Below, piece after piece: positions 7,179-14,033 of a DNA stretch of 14,714 nucleotides. The stretch spans positions 1 through 14,714 of the forward strand of contig JAGBNT010000034.1 of the NCBI GenBank assembly GCA_017634255.1, read 5' to 3'. How positions within the stretch are numbered: position 1 is the first letter of the stretch; each line of letters starts with the position of its first letter. Made by a program: the position numbers and the translations under genes. This stretch comes from Lachnospiraceae bacterium. Its GTDB lineage: Bacteria > Bacillota_A > Clostridia > Lachnospirales > Lachnospiraceae. Below the pieces are notes generated by a model that was given only the letters and a program-made list of their open reading frames with translations, did no database searches and was not told where the DNA came from.

Positions 7179-7206
7179 AACACGTGATAAAATCAACGTG
7201 TTTTTT
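7179..7206 (+). terminator. Intrinsic terminator after the DUF1934 gene
   Basis: AACACGT (7179-7185) pairs with ACGTGTT (7196-7202), extended by GAT/ATC with one bulged A (7195) and an AAA loop. It is followed at once by six T residues (7201-7206). It lies about 40 bases after the stop codon at 7137 and closes the operon that began near 3282. Confidence 0.85.
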
Positions 7207-7234
7207 GTAAAGATAATGAGTCAGGGGACGTATG

Positions 7235-7276
7235 CGCGAAGTGTGCACTTTGGCGACTAACGGGCTGTATGCCCGT
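7235..7276 (+). promoter_or_regulatory. Two consecutive stem-loops in the leader of the 7300 gene
   Basis: The first stem is CGC plus GAAGT (7235-7242) against ACTTT plus GCG (7247-7255) with loop GTGC and one bulged G. The second is a perfect ACGGGC (7260-7265) against GCCCGT (7271-7276) with loop TGTAT. The ribosome-binding site TTGGAGG follows at 7286-7292. There is no T tract, so this is not a plain terminator. A GATAAT at 7212-7217 could be a -10 element, but no good -35 is visible. I do not recognise a known riboswitch class. The rest of 7138-7299 holds only the upstream terminator. Confidence 0.4.
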
Positions 7277-7299
7277 CAAAATGAGTTGGAGGTTAAATT

Positions 7300-7773
7300 G
7301 TGAGACCCGTTACTATAGTTTTATTGTCAATTCTTGTGGTGCTGATAATAGTGCTGGTTGTTCTGTATTTTCTCGGACGCAGGGTACAGAAGAAGCAGGC
7401 CGAACAGCAGGAGGCAATCGATGCCGCAAAGCAGATGGTATCCATGCTGGTTATCGATAAAAAGAGGATGAAGCTTAAGGATGCCGGACTGCCCGCGGTC
7501 GTGCTGGAAAAGACCCCGAGGCTTATGAGGGGTTCCAAGGTGCCTATCGTCAAGGGAAAGGTTGGCCCGCAGATAATGAGTTTTATCTGCGATGAGAAAA
7601 TATTTGACCTAGTTCCTGTAAAGAAGGAGGTCAAGGCGGGAGTCAGCGGACTCTATATAGTTGAAGTAAAGGGTATCCGCGGCAGCATTCAGCCCACCGA
7701 ACCCAAGAAGAAGTCAAAATTTAAGGAATTCAAAGAGAATCTGCAGAAGAAGGCAGGTGCAAAGCCCCTGTAA
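7300..7773 (+). CDS. Uncharacterised single-pass membrane protein with basic tail
   Basis: I cannot assign a function. The protein has 157 residues: a hydrophobic segment at about 4-25 (IVLLSILVVLIIVLVVLYF), then GRRVQKKQ, a polar helical stretch to about 60, a compact middle domain (about 50-125) with the sequence KLKDAGLP, SKVPIVKGKVGPQ and a single cysteine in SFICDEKIF, and a lysine-rich tail from about 134. The positive charges right after the membrane segment predict a cytoplasmic C-terminal domain. The start is the GTG at 7300, seven bases after TTGGAGG. It stands 53 bases before the trigger-factor-like lipoprotein gene, on the same strand, with a short AGCCC/GGGCT hairpin over its stop codon and no T tract. 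The layout superficially resembles YajC-like proteins, but I see no YajC signature. It may work in envelope protein export or assembly; this is inference from its neighbour. Confidence 0.8.
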   Translation: MRPVTIVLLSILVVLIIVLVVLYFLGRRVQKKQAEQQEAIDAAKQMVSMLVIDKKRMKLKDAGLPAVVLEKTPRLMRGSKVPIVKGKVGPQIMSFICDEKIFDLVPVKKEVKAGVSGLYIVEVKGIRGSIQPTEPKKKSKFKEFKENLQKKAGAKPL

Positions 7774-7826
7774 GGGCTCTATAACAGGTAAGGTGTCCAT
7801 ATATATTCGGATACAGGAGGAGAATT

Positions 7827-8966
7827 ATGAAAAAAAGACTGGCTTATTTAGTAACTGCGGCGCTTATATTGTCGTTGACGGGATGCGGCGGGGCCGGAGG
7901 CGCTGCGAGTACCTCAGGAAATGCGGAGGCTGCCGCTCAAAGTGAGAATGTGACCATGGATACGGCAGACCTTGGCAAGCTGGTAAGGCTTGGTCAGTAC
8001 AAGGGACTGGAGATATCCGTCAATTCCGCAAAGGTGACCCAGGAGGACATCGATGCCCAGATAGAGACTGCCCTTTCTTCGGAGGCAGAGCAGATAGAGG
8101 TTACCAACAGGGCGGTTAAAGACGGGGATATAGTCAATATAGATTACGAAGGCAAGAAGGACGGAGTAGCCTTTGACGGAGGAACCGCACAGGGCTATGA
8201 TCTGGCGATAGGCTCCGGAACCTTTATCGAGGGCTTTGAGGAAGGGCTTATCGGAGCGAAGCTCGGAGAAACAAGGGATCTAAACCTCACCTTCCCTGAG
8301 AACTACGGGGCGCAGGAGCTCGCCGGCCAGGATGTAGTCTTTACCGTTAAGGTCAATTCCATAAAAGAGGAAAAGCTTCCCGAGCTCACCGATGAGCTTG
8401 CTCAGAAGATCAATCCTGACGTGAAAACGGTGGATGAATTCAAGGCGTATATAAAGGATTCCCTTGAAAAGGCTGCAATAGATGCCTCAAGAAATGCTGC
8501 CTATTCCCAGCTTTTAAATATGGTAGATGCATCCTCGGAGATCGTTTCGGGTAACGATATCCCCGCAGGTATTTTAAATGAGGTCATAGAGGCCGAGAAG
8601 AGCAGCTTTGAATCCATGATGCAGGCCTATGGCATGGATATCAAGACCTATCTTTCTTCCCAGGGTCTTACCGAGGAGCAATACAATGAGCAGATAAAGG
8701 TTTATTCCGAGAGCGTTGCAAGGCAGAAGCTTCTGGTACGCGCCCTTGCACAGGCTGAAAAGATAGAGGTCAGCGATGCGGACTTAAGCGAGCAGTATGA
8801 GAACTATGCCCAGGAATACGGCTATTCCTCAGCCGAGGAGTTTAAGAGCGCCGTTGAAGAGCAGCAGGGAGTGGATACCTTTAAGGAAGCAGTCCTCACC
8901 AGAAAGGTAGAGGAGATGCTTTTCAACAACGCGACCATAACCAATCCTGAAGAGGTTATCTGGTGA
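7827..8966 (+). CDS. Trigger-factor-like FKBP-type peptidyl-prolyl isomerase lipoprotein
   Basis: A lipid-anchored, extracytoplasmic folding factor of 379 residues. The N-terminus is a lipoprotein signal (MKKR, hydrophobic core, lipobox LTGC with the modified cysteine C20), followed by a Gly/Ala/Ser-rich linker (21-40). Residues about 97-178 are an FKBP isomerase domain with VKDGDIVNIDYEGKKDG, IGSGTFIEGFEEGLIG and FPENYGAQELAGQDVVF, all typical of trigger factor. Residues about 183-375 are a helical trigger-factor/SurA-like C-terminal domain starting KLPELTDELAQKI. The cytoplasmic trigger factor's ribosome-binding domain and its GFRxGKxP signature are absent and replaced by the signal. AGGAGG at 7815-7820 sets the ATG at 7827. 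By role it would parallel PrsA, acting on secreted proteins outside the membrane. It may be mis-annotated as tig in automated work. The genome should also carry a true cytoplasmic tig, not seen here. Confidence 0.9.
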   Translation: MKKRLAYLVTAALILSLTGCGGAGGAASTSGNAEAAAQSENVTMDTADLGKLVRLGQYKGLEISVNSAKVTQEDIDAQIETALSSEAEQIEVTNRAVKDGDIVNIDYEGKKDGVAFDGGTAQGYDLAIGSGTFIEGFEEGLIGAKLGETRDLNLTFPENYGAQELAGQDVVFTVKVNSIKEEKLPELTDELAQKINPDVKTVDEFKAYIKDSLEKAAIDASRNAAYSQLLNMVDASSEIVSGNDIPAGILNEVIEAEKSSFESMMQAYGMDIKTYLSSQGLTEEQYNEQIKVYSESVARQKLLVRALAQAEKIEVSDADLSEQYENYAQEYGYSSAEEFKSAVEEQQGVDTFKEAVLTRKVEEMLFNNATITNPEEVIW

Positions 8967-8972
8967 TCACCC

Positions 8973-9001
8973 CTGAAAAAACAGGAGAGCGATCGTATAA
9001 A
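8973..9001 (+). promoter_or_regulatory. Possible promoter before asnS
   Basis: CTGAAA (8973-8978) and TATAAA (8996-9001) are separated by 17 bases, each matching four or five of six consensus positions. They lie in the 60-base gap between the lipoprotein gene and asnS. The gap also holds a four-base CCTG/CAGG hairpin with an A6 loop (8973-8986) but no T tract. It is too short for a T-box leader. asnS could therefore have its own weak promoter as well as read-through. Confidence 0.3.
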
Positions 9002-9026
9002 TATAGTATGGAGGAGTAGTAGTATT

Positions 9027-10418
9027 ATGGAATTAACAGAGATCAGAGAGCTGTTCAGAAATACAGATAAATATGTCGACAAGGAGATCACCGTAGGCGG
9101 CTGGATACGTTCTAACAGGGATTCCAAGACCTTCGGCTTTATGGTCATAAGCGACGGAACATTTTTTTCGCCGCTGCAGATAGTGTACGGAGACTCTCTT
9201 AAGAATTTTCAGGAGCTGGCAAAGCTCAATGTCGGAGCCGCGGTGATCGCCCACGGAAAGCTCGTTGCGACTCCCGATGCAAAGCAGCCCTTTGAGATTC
9301 AGGCGGACAGCGTGGAGCTGGAGGGAGATTCGACACCGGATTATCCTTTGCAGAAAAAGCGCCATACCCTTGAGTATCTAAGAACAAAGAGCCATTTGAG
9401 GCCCAGGACGAACACCTTTCAGGCGGTATTTAGGGTGCGCTCCCTCCTGGCCTATGCGATACATAAATTTTTCCAGGAGAGGAATTTTATCTATGTACAT
9501 ACTCCTATAATTACGGCCTCCGACGCAGAGGGCGCGGGAGAAATGTTCAGGGTGAGCTCCATGGATCCTGAGAATCCCCCGAGGGACGAAAACGGAAAGG
9601 TAGATTATACCAAGGATTTCTTTGGAAAGCAGACCAACCTTACAGTCTCGGGACAGCTTTATGGAGAGACCTATGCCCAGGCGTTTAAGAATATTTATAC
9701 CTTCGGCCCCACTTTCAGGGCTGAAAATTCCAATACTACCAGACATGCGGCTGAGTTCTGGATGATAGAGCCGGAAATAGCCTTTGCGGATCTTAAGGAC
9801 GATATGAAGCTGGCAGAGGACATGCTGAAATACATAATCAAGTATGTACTGGACAACGCGCCCGAGGAGATGAACTTCTTTAACCAGTTTATGGATAAGG
9901 GTCTGCTGGAGAGACTTGAGCACGTTATAAGCTCTGATTTTGGCCATGTGACCTACACGGAAGCTATAGAGCTTTTAGAGAAAAATAACGATAATTTTGA
10001 GTATAAGGTTTCCTGGGGAGTGGATCTGCAGACCGAGCACGAGCGGTATCTTACGGAGCAGCTCTTCAAAAAGCCTCTGTTTGTAACGGATTATCCCAAG
10101 GAGATCAAGGCCTTTTACATGAAGCAAAATCCCGACGGGAAGACAGTTGCGGCTATGGACTGCCTCGTGCCGGGCATAGGCGAGATAATCGGAGGCTCTG
10201 AAAGAGAGGGAGACTACGATAAGCTGATGACCCGGATAAAAGAGCTCGGCATGAACGAGGAGGAGTATGACTTCTATATGGACCTTCGTAAATTCGGGAC
10301 GACCCGTCATGCGGGCTTTGGCCTTGGCTTTGAAAGAGCGGTGATGTATATCACCGGAATGGAAAATATCAGGGATGTTATACCTTATCCCCGTACGGTA
10401 GGGAATTGCGACCTTTAA
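9027..10418 (+). CDS. asnS: Asparaginyl-tRNA synthetase
   Basis: Charges tRNA-Asn with asparagine; class IIb synthetase, 463 residues, full length. The N-terminal OB-fold anticodon-binding domain (about 1-105) carries [18 protein letters not shown]. The catalytic core has class II motif 2, [20 protein letters not shown] (230-249), where [11 protein letters not shown] is typical of AsnRS rather than AspRS. Motif 3 is GFGLGFER (430-437), and the protein ends [10 protein letters not shown], close to the usual FPRTPGNAEF. The ATG at 9027 follows GGAGGAG (9010-9016) with a rather long spacing of ten bases. A dedicated AsnRS implies that Asn-tRNA does not need to be made only by transamidation of Asp-tRNA-Asn. 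It is 16 bases upstream of the NlpC/P60 hydrolase gene, so the two are probably co-transcribed. Confidence 0.97.
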   Translation: MELTEIRELFRNTDKYVDKEITVGGWIRSNRDSKTFGFMVISDGTFFSPLQIVYGDSLKNFQELAKLNVGAAVIAHGKLVATPDAKQPFEIQADSVELEGDSTPDYPLQKKRHTLEYLRTKSHLRPRTNTFQAVFRVRSLLAYAIHKFFQERNFIYVHTPIITASDAEGAGEMFRVSSMDPENPPRDENGKVDYTKDFFGKQTNLTVSGQLYGETYAQAFKNIYTFGPTFRAENSNTTRHAAEFWMIEPEIAFADLKDDMKLAEDMLKYIIKYVLDNAPEEMNFFNQFMDKGLLERLEHVISSDFGHVTYTEAIELLEKNNDNFEYKVSWGVDLQTEHERYLTEQLFKKPLFVTDYPKEIKAFYMKQNPDGKTVAAMDCLVPGIGEIIGGSEREGDYDKLMTRIKELGMNEEEYDFYMDLRKFGTTRHAGFGLGFERAVMYITGMENIRDVIPYPRTVGNCDL

Positions 10419-10434
10419 ACCGGAGAGTGAGAGC

Positions 10435-11691
10435 TTGAAGAGATTTATTTGTTCGGCATTAATATTTATACTTACTGCTTCGATGACGGTCTCTGCGTAT
10501 GCGGCCAAGTCGAAAACGGAGATCAACAGGGAAAAGGCTAAGTCCGAGGAGGCCCTGAAGGAGGCTCAGTCAGAGGTAAATGCGGCCGAGGAGGATGTGG
10601 AGACGGCTCAGGCAGAGATGGCCCAGACGGAGGAGCAGCTTACCTCGATCATTTCCGCGATACAAATTATCGAAGGGGAAATGGATGCGAAGGCGGTTGA
10701 GATAGAGCAGGCCAAAAAGGACTACGAGGCTGCCAAGGAAAAGGAAGACGGACTATATGACGATATGTGTCAGAGGATCCGTTACATATATGAAAACGGA
10801 GACAGCTCCCAGACCTATCTGAAGATCTTTTTAGAGTCCAAGGATATGGCGGAATTTTTAAACAAGCAGAAATATACCAGCCAGCTTTACGAATTTGATA
10901 AAAAGCTTTTGGAGGAATACCGTGAGGCCAAGGATGAGGTATATGAGCGCGAGCTCGCCCTTCAGACGGACCTGGATGAACTGGACGAGGAAAGAGATAC
11001 CTATGAGGAACAGCAGAAGGAGCTGGAAAAGATCATAGATGAGCAGCGCGGCAAGATAGAGAATTTCGAAGGGATATTGAGCTCTGCCAGGAACAAGGCC
11101 TCCGAGTATAAGAAGAAGATAAACGAGCAGAATGCCGAGATAAGAAAAATAGAACAGGAGGAGGCCGCTAAGAAGAAGGCCGAAGAAGAAGCACGTAAGA
11201 AGGCTGAGGAGGAGGCTGCAAAGAAGAAAGCCGAGGAAGAGAAGAAGAAACAGGAACAACAGAGTCAGGAGCAGCAGAGCGAAGAGGCCGAACAGGAGGC
11301 CGGAGAAAGCGAAGGAGAGGAAGAGAGCTCCGGAAGCTCAGGCGGAGGCGGCACAGGAAGTGAGGTTGCGTCCTATGCCCAGCAGTTCATCGGGAATCCC
11401 TATGTCTCCGGAGGTACTTCACTTACGGACGGCTGTGATTGCTCCGGCTTTACCTTCTCTGTATATAAGCATTTCGGATACAGCATACCCAGAACCTCAT
11501 GGGAGCAACAGTCCTGCGGAAGGGGCGTGTCCTATTCGGAGGCTCAGCCCGGGGACATTATGTGCTATGCAGGGCATGTGGGAATTTATATAGGCAACGG
11601 AATGATAGTCCACGCCAGCACACCGGCCACGGGCATCAAAGTAACTCCCGCAACCTACAGAGAGATACTGGCTGTAAGACGAGTGGTCTGA
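10435..11691 (+). CDS. Secreted coiled-coil NlpC/P60 peptidoglycan endopeptidase (PcsB/CwlO-like)
   Basis: A cell-wall hydrolase of 418 residues that should cleave stem-peptide bonds outside the membrane. It has a Sec signal peptide (MKRF, hydrophobic core, cleavage near AYA-A at 23-24). A long coiled coil at about 25-235 has the PcsB-type segment RIRYIYENGDSSQTYLKIFL and ESKDMAEFLNKQKY. A low-complexity A/K/E repeat (about 240-275), a Q/E-rich stretch and a Ser/Gly linker to about 307 follow, then a C-terminal NlpC/P60 domain (about 308-418). Catalytic residues are C336 in CDCSGFTF, H381 in GHVGIYIG, and likely H393 as the third residue. The start is a TTG at 10435, preceded by GGAGAGTGAG at about 10422-10431. 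In CwlO and PcsB this architecture is held inactive by the coiled coil and activated by FtsEX; that partner is not visible here and is inferred. Confidence 0.92.
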   Translation: MKRFICSALIFILTASMTVSAYAAKSKTEINREKAKSEEALKEAQSEVNAAEEDVETAQAEMAQTEEQLTSIISAIQIIEGEMDAKAVEIEQAKKDYEAAKEKEDGLYDDMCQRIRYIYENGDSSQTYLKIFLESKDMAEFLNKQKYTSQLYEFDKKLLEEYREAKDEVYERELALQTDLDELDEERDTYEEQQKELEKIIDEQRGKIENFEGILSSARNKASEYKKKINEQNAEIRKIEQEEAAKKKAEEEARKKAEEEAAKKKAEEEKKKQEQQSQEQQSEEAEQEAGESEGEEESSGSSGGGGTGSEVASYAQQFIGNPYVSGGTSLTDGCDCSGFTFSVYKHFGYSIPRTSWEQQSCGRGVSYSEAQPGDIMCYAGHVGIYIGNGMIVHASTPATGIKVTPATYREILAVRRVV

Positions 11692-11733
11692 TATATCAGG
11701 GAAACGCTGATTAAAGTTAAAGCCTTTTATCAG
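11688..11733. repeat. Palindrome and imperfect hairpin between convergent genes
   Basis: CTGATATATCAG (11688-11699) is a perfect 12-base palindrome over the hydrolase stop codon. It is followed by CTGATTAAAG (11707-11716) against CTTTTATCAG (11724-11733), ten-base arms with one T-T mismatch, which reaches into the stop codon of the minus-strand radical SAM gene. The CTGAT/ATCAG motif thus occurs in two dyads. It may be a bidirectional termination region, but neither strand has a good T tract after the stem. Confidence 0.4.
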
Positions 11734-12569
11734 ACGTTGCCAAGGTAGACGTGGTTAAGATATTTTGAGGCAATTTCAGCAAGCTTTTTCATAAGCGGGA
11801 CAGAGGTAGGCGCTCTGTCCCGCATTTTATACTGGGGAAAATAGCGGGTTATATGCAGGGGGATATCCGCGTCGATCGAGGCGATCCACTTCGCTTCCGC
11901 CTCCATATCCTCCTCGGAATCGTTCATGCCGGGAACGATAAGCGAGGTGATCTCCACATGGCATGAGCGGGCGGCTGCCTCTATAAAGCCCATTACGAGG
12001 CCGAGGTCTCCGCCGTAGGCTTTATATATCTCGTCACGAAAGCCCTTAAGGTCTATATTCATGGCATCCATATAGGGAAGAATCTCGCTTAAGACCTCCG
12101 CTGACGCCTCTCCATTGCTGACCAGTACATTGTGCTTGCCGATATCGTGGATCAGCTTCGCGCAGTCGCGTACAAACTCATAGCATATCAGGGGCTCATT
12201 ATATGTATATGCAAGCCCGATGGAATCCTTTTCATTTCTGACGATCTCGCAAAGCTCCTCAGGAGTTGTCCTTCGTGCGTAGGTCTCTTCTGCGGAGTGG
12301 GCCTGCGAGATATCGTGATTTTGACAGAAGGGACAGCGCAGATTGCAGCCGTAGCTTCCTATCGAAAGGATATAACTGCCCGGGTGAAAATTTTTTATCG
12401 GCTTTTTTTCGATGGGATCGAGCGCAAGGGCTGTTATATAGCCGTAATTGTCGGGGGAAATGACCCCGTTACGCATTGTCCGGACGCCGCATGCTCCGGT
12501 CTGTCCCTCCAAGAGAGAGCAGGCATTCATACAGACCTTGCACTTTTTTGCCTCACCGCTTTCTCTCAT
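11730..12569 (-). CDS. amrS: AmmeMemoRadiSam system radical SAM enzyme
   Basis: A radical SAM enzyme of the pyruvate-formate-lyase-activase-like group, 279 residues. The N-terminus has the cysteine pattern C10, C13, C17 and C27 (KKCKVCMNACSLLEGQTGAC), resembling an extra cluster or zinc site. Then comes DPIEKKPIKNFHPGS, and the radical SAM motif GCNLRCPFCQN with C75, C79 and C82 as CX3CX2C ligands of the 4Fe-4S cluster; SIGSYGC and GLAYTYNEPLICYEF are also typical of this family. Members I know of run a little longer at the N-terminus, so this is a compact form. Its ATG overlaps the upstream AMMECR1-fusion gene by four bases (ATGA), so the two are translationally coupled. The enzyme's substrate is not established to my knowledge; the family name comes from its constant company with AMMECR1 and Memo-like proteins. 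Confidence 0.92.
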   Translation of the reverse strand: MRESGEAKKCKVCMNACSLLEGQTGACGVRTMRNGVISPDNYGYITALALDPIEKKPIKNFHPGSYILSIGSYGCNLRCPFCQNHDISQAHSAEETYARRTTPEELCEIVRNEKDSIGLAYTYNEPLICYEFVRDCAKLIHDIGKHNVLVSNGEASAEVLSEILPYMDAMNIDLKGFRDEIYKAYGGDLGLVMGFIEAAARSCHVEITSLIVPGMNDSEEDMEAEAKWIASIDADIPLHITRYFPQYKMRDRAPTSVPLMKKLAEIASKYLNHVYLGNV

Positions 12570-13924
12570 ATGTGCCTTACCACCTCAAAGCGCTTGAGGG
12601 TTATGGGTTCGTCCGGAGATATTCCTGCTTTCTGACAGGCTATGGCGATCTGCTCGTCCACGGTATCGACTCCGTCGAGGTCAGGGAGCAGGAGGCCGCG
12701 GCGCATCCCGTTTTGTACGATGACGCCGTATCGCTTGACATCGAGCTCCGCCGGGGAGGAAATGTCCTCTGCGTCGCCTAAAACATCCACATTTATCTCG
12801 AGATCCGGCAGCTCGTCCACAGTGATCGGCTTAAATCTGGGGTCCTCAGTAGAGGCGCTGATGGCATTGTGGATTATTTCCGAGGCGAGATTCGCCCGGG
12901 TGGCGCTTATAGTCCCGATACAGCCCCGCAGCAGGCCGTTTTCATGAATAGATACAAAGGCACCGGCACGTCGGTTTAATAGCTCTTCAGGTGTGTCCTC
13001 CGGAACGTCAGGTATAGTTCCGTTGGATATACAGGTTTCTATGGTATATTGCGCCAGGGCCACGTAAGGGTCCTTTGAACGGGGTATGGTGTGGTTATTG
13101 TGCATGGGTTCCTCCTGACCGTCATTGAGACTGTGGTATATTCCGAAGCCGTAGCCTACACCGGTAATGCTCTCGTGTGAAAGTGTTTTCTGGTCGTGCT
13201 TTACGTCATGGAAAGCGCCGGCCATGATTATAAATGAGCGGTGACCGCATTCCTGGCTCTTTTCCAGAAGCTCCTCGTCGAAGGTCAGAAGCTCCTCGAA
13301 GGCGCCTCTGCCCATTACCTCCATGAGCTTTTCGTCGTAGACGGGGCCCTCCGGGCTGAAGCCGTAGGGGCCGGTCTCCTTCTGGCAGTGGGACAGATCT
13401 CCGCTGGCGATGAAGACGGCCTTTCTTCCAAGCTGATTCACAGCCTGGGCTATGATACGCCCGAAGGAATAGTGGGCGTCCGGGGACAGGCCGGAAAGAC
13501 CGATGCGGACGAGCTTGTAATTTGTGTAATATTTATTTACGAAATAGAGCGGAACCATCGTCCCGTGATCTAGGACGGGTGAGCGCTCGCCCATTGTCCC
13601 GGCGGGAAATCCGGTTTTGTCACAAAGAGAAGTGATCCTTTTAACCAGCTCCTCATCGTAATCCACACAGATCTCCACATTGCCCGCGCCGAACCTGGAA
13701 AAATCGCCTACTGCCGCGTGCCCGGGAGAAATATGGAAATAATCTCCGTATAGTATCTGGTGCGGAGAGGACAGGAGCATCGTATCCGGCTTCAAAGCAG
13801 CGATGTCTTTTGCCACCTCGTCATAAGATCTCATGGTTCCGGGAATGATATCAATATCTCTGCCGCCCACCTCGGGAACCGCCATCGGCGGGTGCGGTAC
13901 CATATAGCCTGCGATAATGCTCAT
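12566..13924 (-). CDS. AmmeMemoRadiSam protein: LigB-like dioxygenase domain fused to AMMECR1 domain
   Basis: A 452-residue two-domain protein, cytoplasmic by the lack of a signal. Residues 1 to about 265 are a class III extradiol-dioxygenase-like (LigB/Memo) fold, with VPHPPMAVPEVG (H11), SSPHQ (H55), LDHGTMVPLYF (H120) and ASGDLSH (H179). These are the histidines that bind metal or line the site in this superfamily. Residues about 283-452 are an AMMECR1 domain with the hallmark LRGCIGT (332-338) and STEDPRF. The frame opens at a TTG at 13945, but AAGAGGTG (13929-13936, coding strand) lies four bases before the ATG at 13924, so that is the start. The first domain looks closer to LigB-type proteins than to Memo proper. 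It is first in a two-gene operon with the radical SAM enzyme. No reaction is known to me for this fusion. Confidence 0.9.
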   Translation of the reverse strand: MSIIAGYMVPHPPMAVPEVGGRDIDIIPGTMRSYDEVAKDIAALKPDTMLLSSPHQILYGDYFHISPGHAAVGDFSRFGAGNVEICVDYDEELVKRITSLCDKTGFPAGTMGERSPVLDHGTMVPLYFVNKYYTNYKLVRIGLSGLSPDAHYSFGRIIAQAVNQLGRKAVFIASGDLSHCQKETGPYGFSPEGPVYDEKLMEVMGRGAFEELLTFDEELLEKSQECGHRSFIIMAGAFHDVKHDQKTLSHESITGVGYGFGIYHSLNDGQEEPMHNNHTIPRSKDPYVALAQYTIETCISNGTIPDVPEDTPEELLNRRAGAFVSIHENGLLRGCIGTISATRANLASEIIHNAISASTEDPRFKPITVDELPDLEINVDVLGDAEDISSPAELDVKRYGVIVQNGMRRGLLLPDLDGVDTVDEQIAIACQKAGISPDEPITLKRFEVVRHI

Positions 13925-13965
13925 AAAACACCTCTTAATTTGCAAGAATAGTATTAACAGTGTAA

Positions 13966-13994
13966 ATTATATTAATAAAAAATCTTTGTGTAAA
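13966..13994 (-). promoter_or_regulatory. Near-consensus promoter for the AMMECR1-fusion/radical SAM operon
   Basis: On the minus strand, the -35 is TTTACA (13989-13994) and the -10 is TATAAT (13966-13971), with exactly 17 bases between them. Transcription would start near 13958, giving a leader of about 35 bases with the ribosome-binding site at 13929-13936. The match is five of six at -35 and six of six at -10, so the operon is likely expressed by the housekeeping sigma factor. No operator-like dyad is evident. Confidence 0.75.
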
Positions 13995-14033
13995 TACGAA
14001 AAAAAGTTATAAAAACGAAAGGCGGATATTGTT

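Noticed and set aside
7827..8966. Calling this gene tig, the ordinary cytoplasmic trigger factor
   Set aside because: The N-terminus is a lipoprotein signal with lipobox LTGC, and the ribosome-binding signature is missing.
8967..9026. A T-box leader before asnS
   Set aside because: The gap is only 60 bases and shows no T-box sequence or specifier-loop structure.
9378..10526. Two long minus-strand frames (189 and 183 codons) opposite asnS
   Set aside because: Antisense to a complete AsnRS with all class II motifs; no protein family is recognisable.
11160..11270. A DNA tandem repeat or recombination hotspot in the A/K/E-rich region
   Set aside because: The repeats are degenerate GCC/AAG/GAG codons of a low-complexity helix linking the coiled coil to the NlpC/P60 domain; there is no exact repeat unit.
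12132..12635. A 167-codon plus-strand frame opposite the radical SAM gene
   Set aside because: The minus strand carries the CX3CX2C motif and coupled start; the plus frame has no ribosome-binding site or domain.
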